Source: a virus. Taken from it: a stretch of DNA of 24,875 nt. Each line of letters starts with the position of its first letter. The first letter of the stretch is position 1. This document shows, one piece after another, positions 1-5,854 of this stretch. The notes beneath the pieces were generated by a model. The model ran no database searches. It was not told the origin of the DNA and saw only the letters and a list, made by a program, of their open reading frames with translations. Made by a program: the position numbers and the translations under genes. The stretch spans positions 1-24,875 of IMG/VR virus record IMGVR_UViG_3300019776_000644. One strand, written 5' to 3'.

Positions 1-1
1 A

Positions 2-682
2 GCTGATACGGAGGTTTTATTTACTGTTTCTGATTCAGGGCCTTCTAGTTTTGCATACTCATTAACAGCATCATCTTTCATTAAATCAGGTGGCACATCC
101 TCCCAATTCCTAAAAGCAGATGGTAGTGTAGATAATAATACCTACCTAACAAGTTTGAGTAGTTTATCAGCAGGCAGTGGTTTAATCGGTACTGCATATA
201 ATGGCAGTGCTGCACAAACTTTTAGAGTAGACACTGGCAGAGCAGCAGCACAAATTATCACTGGTGGCTCACTAAATAAAGTGAGAGATAGTATTGTAAA
301 TCTTATTCCTACTAGTACTCCAACTGCAGGGTATTATACTCCAACAATTAGCGGTACTGTAAATATCACATCTAGCACAATGAATGAATGCAGGTGGACT
401 AGGATAGGTGATATTGTTACAGTTAGTGGATCAGTTTTAATTTTACCAACTACCATCTCTAGTAACGTAAGCTTTCAGATTACACTTCCAATAGATACAG
501 AACATCCATCTACTTATGAATTAAGTGGGGTAGGTTCTGCTACTGAATTAGCAATAAATAAATTAGTTAATATCACCGGATTAACTTCTAGTAATACTGC
601 TGCATTTAATTATGTAGCATCACAAAATAGTGCATCAGATACAGTATCATTTATGTTCACTTACAAAGTAATCCCATTATAA
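2..682 (+). CDS. Tail fibre protein, C-terminal part (5' truncated by window edge)
   Basis: The reading frame is open from base 2 to the TAA at 680-682, so the gene begins left of the window; the TTG at 155 is internal and not a start. About 226 residues are visible. The early part carries SFIKSGGTSSQFLKADG, close to the 'F-x-K-x-G-G-T-S-S-Q-F-L-x-A-D-G-S' segment I know from tail fibres of Bacteroidota phages. The last 100 residues are rich in Thr, Ser and Val and hold a W-T-R-I-G-D-I-V-T-V-S-G-S-V segment, typical of a beta-sandwich tip domain that probably contacts the host receptor. The assignment to a fibre is by motif and composition. The exact fold and receptor are unknown. Confidence 0.75.
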   Translation, partial: ADTEVLFTVSDSGPSSFAYSLTASSFIKSGGTSSQFLKADGSVDNNTYLTSLSSLSAGSGLIGTAYNGSAAQTFRVDTGRAAAQIITGGSLNKVRDSIVNLIPTSTPTAGYYTPTISGTVNITSSTMNECRWTRIGDIVTVSGSVLILPTTISSNVSFQITLPIDTEHPSTYELSGVGSATELAINKLVNITGLTSSNTAAFNYVASQNSASDTVSFMFTYKVIPL

Positions 683-1058
683 AAAATCAATCATGAAAAA
701 ACTACTATCAATCTTATTCGTATTCATTGCATTTAATGCATCAGCACAAAAATTAGATACTGTAAAAAATGCTATTCTAGTGCAACCGGTTGTAATTGAT
801 GCATTAATGAAAGACACTGTTTTTCAATTAAAGTGGGAGGCATTTGGATTAAAAAGAAAAGATACTACAGGCTGCAATACCTATGTACAAATGTTTGATA
901 GGAAAGGCAAACAAGTAAGAGAGAGAAATATTCCTATCCCATACTCAGTAACATCTGTATGGTTAGATGATGTAGTAATTGACAATTACATCCTTACATT
1001 TTTAGGTCTTCAAAAAAAGTAATCTAAATCAAAAAATACATCATGAAAAAACTACTAT
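681..1058 (+). repeat. Direct repeat at the starts of two adjacent secreted-protein genes
   Basis: The 18-base word TCATGAAAAAACTACTAT occurs at 691-708 and again at 1041-1058. Each copy is preceded by an A-rich leader (AAAAAATCAA and AAAAAATACA), giving about 28 near-identical bases. The repeat covers the translation start and the first codons of the signal peptide (Met-Lys-Lys-Leu-Leu). The rest of the two genes is not alike. Confidence 0.85.
693..1022 (+). CDS. Small secreted protein of unknown function
   Basis: This 109-residue protein has a clear Sec signal peptide: Met-Lys-Lys, a hydrophobic core (LLSILFVFIAF) and a cleavage region ending A-S-A-Q near residue 19, so the mature chain of about 90 residues should reach the periplasm or outside. 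The mature part is mixed polar, with one Cys and no motif I recognise. The start is the ATG at 693, ten bases after the tail-fibre stop. The next gene begins with an almost identical start and signal peptide, so the two are probably co-expressed. A role in lysis, superinfection exclusion or fibre assembly is possible, but nothing in the sequence decides it. Confidence 0.75.
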   Translation: MKKLLSILFVFIAFNASAQKLDTVKNAILVQPVVIDALMKDTVFQLKWEAFGLKRKDTTGCNTYVQMFDRKGKQVRERNIPIPYSVTSVWLDDVVIDNYILTFLGLQKK

Positions 1059-1423
1059 TTATCTCAGCATTATTATTTGCAGCAACCACATTTGCCCAGG
1101 AGAAGCCAAAGCCTGATTATAAAGTAGCTGCAGAGAAAGCCAAAGCAGCAACTGATTTACAGTTTGGCATCTCATCAAATCTTGCAACTGCAAAAGGTGA
1201 TACTCTCACCATTGGAGATGCTGCAAAGTTTATTGTAATAAAAGATAGAATCTATCCAGTAGCAGCTTTCACTCAATCAGTACCGGTATTCTTATCAGCA
1301 GATGCATGGGGTGCAGTATTGGAAATCATTAACAGTAGAGATTATGGTAAAATACCAGCCACTACTATAGGCCAAATCATTCAAGCAATAGGCCAACAAA
1401 TACCCAGAAAAGAAAACCAATAA
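1043..1423 (+). CDS. Small secreted protein of unknown function
   Basis: This 126-residue protein starts with a Sec signal peptide (MKKLLFISALLFAATTFAQ, cleavage expected after A-Q near residue 19). The mature chain opens with a Lys- and Ala-rich helix and continues as an apparently mixed alpha/beta domain; there are no cysteines. It lies 20 bases after the preceding secreted protein and 11 bases before the coiled-coil membrane protein, so the three read as one small operon downstream of the tail fibre. I do not recognise a family. Confidence 0.75.
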   Translation: MKKLLFISALLFAATTFAQEKPKPDYKVAAEKAKAATDLQFGISSNLATAKGDTLTIGDAAKFIVIKDRIYPVAAFTQSVPVFLSADAWGAVLEIINSRDYGKIPATTIGQIIQAIGQQIPRKENQ

Positions 1424-1434
1424 ACTCAGTAGCA

Positions 1435-1680
1435 ATGGCTGAAAGAGAGCAAATCAAAAGAGTGGGTATCACCATAGGAGAGCTTATAGGTGCAACCATA
1501 GCAGTGATTATTTCTATCTCCTCCTATTGGATCAGTACAGAGAGAAGATTAACCATCCTGGAAGCACAGATGAAAGAGGAGCAGGCGGCAAAAGCAGAAT
1601 TCAAGCAGGATATGAAAGAGCTAAAAAATGGCATCCAGCGTATTGAATTACTACTAAAAGATAAAGCAGATAAAAAGTAA
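1435..1680 (+). CDS. Small one-TM, coiled-coil protein (holin- or XhlA-like candidate)
   Basis: The 81-residue product has one hydrophobic segment at about residues 12-33 (GITIGELIGATIAVIISIS...), followed by a charged heptad-like helix from about 36 to the end (RRLTILEAQMKEEQ...). This layout, a single membrane anchor plus a short coiled coil, is seen in small phage lysis accessory proteins such as XhlA types, and in assembly factors. There is no enzyme motif. It closes the operon behind the tail fibre and is followed by an A/T-rich stem-loop and candidate promoter. The lysis role is inferred from architecture only. Confidence 0.65.
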   Translation: MAEREQIKRVGITIGELIGATIAVIISISSYWISTERRLTILEAQMKEEQAAKAEFKQDMKELKNGIQRIELLLKDKADKK

Positions 1681-1727
1681 AAGGACAAGCTGCAAACTCA
1701 ATAAAATCAAGCGTTTTATTGTCCTTT
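1680..1727 (+). other. Nested A/T-rich stem-loop overlapping promoter candidate P1
   Basis: AAAGGAC at 1680-1686 pairs with GTCCTTT at 1721-1727. Inside it AATAAAA at 1700-1706 pairs with TTTTATT at 1714-1720 across a 7-base loop. A 13-base one-sided bulge separates the two stems. There is no T-run after it. The 3' half is the TTTTATTGTCCT box itself, so the structure could be a by-product of conservation of that box or a weak terminator for the upstream genes. Confidence 0.55.
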
Positions 1728-1755
1728 AAAAAGGCATTTGGAGAGTGTAGGTTTG
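1714..1755 (+). promoter_or_regulatory. Candidate phage promoter P1 (capsid block)
   Basis: TTTTATTGTCCT at 1714-1725 is followed after exactly 22 bases by TAGGTTTG at 1748-1755, a full match to the Bacteroidota -7 consensus TAnnTTTG. The S49 protease ATG lies 27 bases further on at 1782. The same box and spacing recur at 8766, 19827 and 22829. The upstream box sits further from the -7 box than the usual -33 TTTG element, so it may bind a phage activator rather than the standard sigma factor. Confidence 0.6.
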
Positions 1756-1781
1756 TATCTGTTAAAAATAATTTTCACCAC

Positions 1782-3047
1782 ATGGGATCAATCAAAGTTT
1801 TATTACAAGCAATTAACCGGCCCTGGTTTATTGATCCAGTAGCAGCAGAGAAATATGCAGCAGTGGTAGATAATATTTTTGCAAAAGAGGGATCAGATAT
1901 TTGGTTAAACGAATTAGTTAAACCGGTATCTGCAGATTTCGTTTTTGCAATAGCCCCATCCCAATCATCAGTAGGCAGCTTTACTGATGCCCCCCCAGGA
2001 TCGGTGGCATTGATCAATCTTTCAGGAGCAGTGATGAAATATGATTATTGTGGAGCACCAGGTACCCAGAGCATAATGGGTATGATAGATGCAGCCAATC
2101 AATCACCTAATATTTCAGCTATCATTTTACAGATAGATAGCCCTGGAGGATCAGTGGATGGCACAGCACAATTAGCCAATAAAATTAAGAGCAGCAGTAA
2201 ACCAGTAGTAGCATATGTAAATGGGATGATGGCCTCTGCAGCTATGTGGTTTGGCTCAGCAGCATCATACAGGATAGCATCAAGTGGCACAGATATGATT
2301 GGATCAATCGGTACCATGTCCTCCTGGAGAGATAGCAAAAAGCTAATGCAATCAGCAGGAGTAATCACTCATGAAGTGTATGCCACAAAATCTACCAAAA
2401 AGAATATTGAATCCAGGGCAGCATCAGGAGATGAGCCTAATTATCAGCCATTGATTGATAATATTTTGGATCCAATGAATGAGCAGTTTATTGCAGCAGT
2501 AAGAGGCAATATCAAAAATGTAAATGAGGAAGTATTTACCGGGGCTATTTATTTGGCAGATAAAGCCAAAGAGATGGGCCTGATTAATCAAATAGGTACA
2601 CTGGGAGATGCTGTTAATAAAGCACTACAGTTAGCCACCAAAAATCAAAAAACAGCTATGGAACAAAATCAGCGTTTTGCAGCAACATTAGCAGCAACAG
2701 GTGCAGAATCATTTGAGATGTTGAATGAGGGCATTTGGCTAACAGAGGCACAATTAGAGGGGATTGAAACTGCTTTAAATACATCAGCCACTGCATTACA
2801 AACAGCCCAGGATAATGTAGCAACAGTGCAGGGTAGCTTAGAAGAAATGAGCACTCAATTACAAACAAATGCAGATGCATTAACAGCAGCTCAAAATCGT
2901 ATTCAAGAATTGGAGGCAGGAGTAATTACTCCAGCAGCACCGGCAGCAGGAGGAGATCCAGCAGGTGGAGAGCCAAAGGGATTTGATAAGTTCAAAACAT
3001 CAGTGGATGCAGAGGCAGAAAAATTAAGAGCAATCTATAATTCATAA
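1782..3047 (+). CDS. S49-family head maturation protease with C-terminal scaffold-like region
   Basis: I place the start at the ATG at 1782 (421 residues), because MGSIKVLLQAINRPWFIDP matches the usual N-terminus of this phage family; the in-frame TTG at 1719 lies inside the promoter hairpin. A ClpP/SppA-like domain follows: SPGGSVDG at about residues 120-127, the probable nucleophile Ser152 in GMMASAAM, and a Lys-rich segment about 51 residues later (Lys203 and neighbours), close to the Ser-Lys spacing of SppA. From about residue 290 the chain becomes a helical, coiled-coil, Gln/Ala-rich region ending in a Pro/Gly/Ala linker and a charged helix, as in internal scaffolds. It lies directly before the major capsid gene. 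I infer self-cleavage and scaffold removal during head maturation. Confidence 0.88.
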   Translation: MGSIKVLLQAINRPWFIDPVAAEKYAAVVDNIFAKEGSDIWLNELVKPVSADFVFAIAPSQSSVGSFTDAPPGSVALINLSGAVMKYDYCGAPGTQSIMGMIDAANQSPNISAIILQIDSPGGSVDGTAQLANKIKSSSKPVVAYVNGMMASAAMWFGSAASYRIASSGTDMIGSIGTMSSWRDSKKLMQSAGVITHEVYATKSTKKNIESRAASGDEPNYQPLIDNILDPMNEQFIAAVRGNIKNVNEEVFTGAIYLADKAKEMGLINQIGTLGDAVNKALQLATKNQKTAMEQNQRFAATLAATGAESFEMLNEGIWLTEAQLEGIETALNTSATALQTAQDNVATVQGSLEEMSTQLQTNADALTAAQNRIQELEAGVITPAAPAAGGDPAGGEPKGFDKFKTSVDAEAEKLRAIYNS

Positions 3048-3071
3048 AAAAAAGCAAGCAATCGTGAAGCC

Positions 3072-3098
3072 AGCCCGGTACCGTAAATGGATCGGGCT
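3072..3098 (+). other. Hairpin between protease and capsid genes
   Basis: AGCCCG at 3072-3077 pairs with CGGGCT at 3093-3098, and the stem can extend inward with a mismatch (GTACC against GGAT). Only three T follow, so it is a poor rho-independent terminator. A processing or stability hairpin ahead of the highly expressed capsid gene is more likely. Confidence 0.5.
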
Positions 3099-3138
3099 TT
3101 GGCAGCGAAAGCAATTAAAAAAATAAAAATTTAAGACA

Positions 3139-4044
3139 ATGGCAAATCCAGATGTATCAGCAATCGCCTCCTCTTTTGTAGAGTTTGGTGGTGATATTTT
3201 TTCAAAGAAAGTAGTAAACTGGAAGCTCAGAGAATTGGGTATCCAGGTACGCACAAACGTAAATGCACCCCAGCCACTTACTAAGTTGAGTGCTGTAGGC
3301 GGCCCACGCCCATATGCCACCGGTGATAATACATCTGGCAATGGAGTAAAATATACTGATCGAGTATTAACTGCTTATCAGTCTAAATGGGATCATGATT
3401 TTGATCCAGAGGAATTCCGTAACACTTACCTGGCTACTATGGCTTTGGAGGGTGTAGGATTTGCTCAGGCAGCAAATGAGCAGATAGCAAAAGAATACCT
3501 AGCAGCTATCATGAATGATGTGCTTTTATTAGGTGTAAGAAATGGAGCAGGTACCACTGCAGCAGCAATTGCTGATGGATGGGGTACTATTATTGCAGCA
3601 GAGATTACTGCAACCAATATCACTCCAGTTGCAACAGGTGCATTAACCACAGCAAATGCAGTAACCAAAGTAGAGGAAATGGTAGCAGCATTCCCTACCT
3701 GGATGAGAGAGTATGAAACTCCAATAATCATGTATTGCTCTTATGCCACAATGGATAAGTATGTAGCACACTACAGAACATTAAATGGCTTTAAGTTAGA
3801 TACATCTGTAAAAGGAGATTATGCTTTAGATGGTAAGAATGCCATTTTGCGCCCAGCATCTTTCATGAAAACATCAGGCCGTATTATTGCTACAGTTCAA
3901 AACAACTTAGTATTTGGTACCAACATTGAGCAGATTCAGGTAGCAGCATCAGTTCGCAGAAATGTGATTGAGAGCAGACCAATGATGCCAGTAGGATGCC
4001 AGATTCAAGATTTGGATGCATTGGTTGTAAATGATCAAGCGTAA
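3139..4044 (+). CDS. Major capsid protein
   Basis: This 301-residue protein directly follows the S49 protease/scaffold gene, the usual place of the major capsid gene in tailed phages. It has no signal peptide or membrane segment and an Ala/Thr/Val-rich, mixed alpha/beta composition. The segment W-D-H-D-F-D-P-E-E-F-R-N-T at about residues 76-88 resembles capsid proteins of Bacteroidota prophages as I recall them. Family membership (HK97 fold) is inferred from neighbours and general likeness, not from an alignment. Flanking hairpins at 3072 and 4060 would protect or isolate its mRNA. No separate N-terminal delta domain is obvious, in line with a protease gene that carries its own scaffold. Confidence 0.82.
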   Translation: MANPDVSAIASSFVEFGGDIFSKKVVNWKLRELGIQVRTNVNAPQPLTKLSAVGGPRPYATGDNTSGNGVKYTDRVLTAYQSKWDHDFDPEEFRNTYLATMALEGVGFAQAANEQIAKEYLAAIMNDVLLLGVRNGAGTTAAAIADGWGTIIAAEITATNITPVATGALTTANAVTKVEEMVAAFPTWMREYETPIIMYCSYATMDKYVAHYRTLNGFKLDTSVKGDYALDGKNAILRPASFMKTSGRIIATVQNNLVFGTNIEQIQVAASVRRNVIESRPMMPVGCQIQDLDALVVNDQA

Positions 4045-4059
4045 TCATTTTAAATAATT

Positions 4060-4105
4060 AGAGCAGGAGTTTGACCAATCGGCATTTGCCACTTACTCCT
4101 GCTCT
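4060..4105 (+). other. Long hairpin after the capsid gene
   Basis: AGAGCAGGAGT at 4060-4070 pairs perfectly with ACTCCTGCTCT at 4095-4105 (11 bp). The 24-base loop contains a small GGCA/TGCC hairpin at 4081-4090. An A-run rather than a T-run follows on this strand, so it is not a classical terminator. It may set the 3' end or the stability of the capsid mRNA. Confidence 0.7.
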
Positions 4106-4119
4106 CTTAAAAAAAGTAT

Positions 4120-4533
4120 ATGGCTCAATTAAGATTAGTATCAGTTGAATTATTAGATGATAAATCATTCGATACTTTAACTAAAGCAATTGCTAAAAAT
4201 CCAGAACTGGCAGCTCAGGATGTAGTTTACTTAATGCAAGAAAACAAACAACTCCACGAGGGCTTTGATGCCTTAAAGCTAGAGCATGAAGCATTGGCTA
4301 AAATCAATGCAGAGCTGCAGGCACAAATCGAAGCTGGCCCAGGTGCAGCAGTAGTAGTAGCAAAGCCAACTTTAAGTGATAAGACTTTCACCCAGAATAA
4401 AAAAGAGTATGGGTTTGCATATCCACAGCTCCGATTTGAGGGTGCCATAATCACAGCAGATGATGTAGTAAAAGACAAGAAGCTGCAGGAGAAGTTGGTG
4501 GAGATGGAAAGTGGTTTTATCAAATTAGTGTAA
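4120..4533 (+). CDS. Hypothetical coiled-coil virion-region protein
   Basis: The 137-residue product has a predicted helical, coiled-coil first half (DVVYLMQENKQLHEGF... through about residue 70). An Ala/Gly/Val linker (GPGAAVVVAKP) at about 73-84 leads to a compact C-terminal domain of about 50 residues with F, Y and K. The layout recalls head fibre or decoration proteins, and the position between capsid and tail-tube candidates fits that, but no family is recognised. The start ATG at 4120 follows the long capsid 3' hairpin closely, so translation may depend on read-through from the capsid transcript. Confidence 0.65.
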   Translation: MAQLRLVSVELLDDKSFDTLTKAIAKNPELAAQDVVYLMQENKQLHEGFDALKLEHEALAKINAELQAQIEAGPGAAVVVAKPTLSDKTFTQNKKEYGFAYPQLRFEGAIITADDVVKDKKLQEKLVEMESGFIKLV

Positions 4534-4563
4534 AAAAAACTTTAACCCTTTTAACAGAATACA

Positions 4564-5112
4564 ATGTCAAACTTGTACAAGAAATTCACCAAAACCGAAG
4601 CAGCGGTAAACAGAGATGGAGGTTATAAACCAAAAATCTTTTTTTGCCCTATTGATACATTCTTAGCAATCCAAAAGCCAACTGCATCACCAACTGCATT
4701 GGGAGATACTAAGAAGATCACCACAGCCCACACATTTACCTCTCCTGCAGGATTCTTTAGCTTGTATGCAAAAGATCATTCTGTAAAAACCAAATCTACC
4801 TCAGTAGGTGATGATGGTGTAAAGCAGATAGAGCATGAATTTGAGGTGATTGTAACTGGTGATAGTGCAGAACACTTAGAGCAGTTTGAGGCAATGCTGA
4901 ATGATGATCTAATGATTTTGCTAAAGGATCAAGATTGCATTAATGCAACCGATCATGTGCAGTATGGAGATGAGTGCTTAACCCCTACATTAAGCATAGA
5001 GTTTGATTCTGCAGATACCAATACAGGAGTGAAGTACTACAAGATCACTGGTAAAATCAGAGGCCATAAGTATTTCTACACTGGTACCGTAACTGAGAAA
5101 ACAGTAGCATAA
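4564..5112 (+). CDS. Probable major tail tube protein
   Basis: This 182-residue protein is rich in beta-prone segments (KIFFCPIDTFLAI, EHEFEVIVTGDS, YYKITGKIRGHKYFYTG), has no membrane segment, and lies between the capsid gene and the tape measure gene, where siphophages carry the tail tube gene. The strongly charged middle (HLEQFEAMLNDDLMILLKDQD) looks helical, as in tube proteins with one long helix between two sheets. I give this as position plus composition; it could instead be a head-tail connector. Expression from P1 with the terminator downstream at 5375 would make capsid and this protein the two most abundant products, as expected for a tube subunit. Confidence 0.55.
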   Translation: MSNLYKKFTKTEAAVNRDGGYKPKIFFCPIDTFLAIQKPTASPTALGDTKKITTAHTFTSPAGFFSLYAKDHSVKTKSTSVGDDGVKQIEHEFEVIVTGDSAEHLEQFEAMLNDDLMILLKDQDCINATDHVQYGDECLTPTLSIEFDSADTNTGVKYYKITGKIRGHKYFYTGTVTEKTVA

Positions 5113-5132
5113 TCATCCTTTAAATAATCAGT

Positions 5133-5354
5133 ATGGAAACTAAGCCAATTACCCCAAAGGCATCAGAAGCCAAAACACCAACCCCTGAATTCTTTAAGAA
5201 TCCAGAGGTGAATGCAAAGTACCTGGCACCAATGGGAGCAGATAGTGTTATCCATATACCGGGCAAATACAGTGGCCACTTATCAGGTATATCACTTGAA
5301 GTAGCAGCAGCCCTGGTAGCCATGAAAGATAACCAGGTGGAGGAGAAAAAATAA
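5133..5354 (+). CDS. Small hypothetical protein before the terminator
   Basis: The 73-residue product has a Pro/Lys/Thr-rich N-terminus (about 20 residues), then a compact part with IHIPGKYSGHLSGISLEVAAALVAM and a Lys/Glu tail. In siphophages small tail-assembly chaperones sit between tube and tape measure genes; this protein is at that place but is short, and I see no slippery frameshift site joining it to the next gene. It is the last gene before the strong terminator at 5375-5408. Confidence 0.65.
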   Translation: METKPITPKASEAKTPTPEFFKNPEVNAKYLAPMGADSVIHIPGKYSGHLSGISLEVAAALVAMKDNQVEEKK

Positions 5355-5374
5355 CCACACAAAGAAAGCTAAGT

Positions 5375-5408
5375 AAAAAGCTCTGCCATCACCGGTGGAG
5401 CTTTTTTT
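5375..5408 (+). terminator. Strong rho-independent terminator inside the structural region
   Basis: AAAAAGCTC at 5375-5383 pairs with GAGCTTTTT starting at 5398. The loop holds the palindrome CACCGGTG, and seven T end at 5408. It separates the capsid/tube block from the tail-completion and tape measure genes. No promoter-like box is visible in the 14 bases before the next start, so downstream genes must rely on read-through. Confidence 0.88.
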
Positions 5409-5422
5409 AAATCAACCATATC

Positions 5423-5854
5423 ATGTTAGCTGTAGATCAAGAAAGGGTTAATCGAATTATCCAGGAGAAAACCAAAATGCTCCCAGCAGCATTGGTGGCA
5501 GAGCAGGGCAAATATGGTATGCAGCACTCCAGTAATGGTATCAGTAAAGTAAAGGCCACCACTAGAAAGCGTGATGGTATGATCAATAAAATATCTCTGG
5601 TATTTAAACGATCAGGAATCTACAGAGAAAAGGGAGCAGGTAAAGGGCAGGGAGGAGCTAAAGGATCTAAATGGGTAAACGCAAAAGGCCAACAGAAAAC
5701 CACAAATCCCAATAGTTTAAATAAGCAAGGCACCGGTAATAGACAGCCAGCACCCTGGTTTAATCCAGTAGTAGAAAAATTTGCAGATGAGCTTGCACAG
5801 GAGCTCTTAGATGAGTTTGTAGAAATTGCATTTAACAATTTAAAAATCAAATAA
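5423..5854 (+). CDS. Probable tail-completion / HK97 gp10-like protein
   Basis: This 143-residue basic protein starts 14 bases after the terminator and overlaps the tape measure start by one base (TAATG). The middle is Gly/Lys/Gln-rich (GAGKGQGGAKGSKW) and the end holds PAPWFNPVVEKFADELAQELLDE, a pattern I associate with gp10-like neck or tail-completion proteins, where P-x-F/W-x-P is followed by a long amphipathic helix. Such proteins sit at the head-tail interface. The assignment is by pattern and position; a minor tail protein is the alternative. Confidence 0.55.
   Translation: MLAVDQERVNRIIQEKTKMLPAALVAEQGKYGMQHSSNGISKVKATTRKRDGMINKISLVFKRSGIYREKGAGKGQGGAKGSKWVNAKGQQKTTNPNSLNKQGTGNRQPAPWFNPVVEKFADELAQELLDEFVEIAFNNLKIK

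Noticed and set aside
1719-1781. TTG at 1719 as start of the S49 protease
   Set aside because: It lies inside the promoter hairpin, and the ATG at 1782 gives the expected family N-terminus.
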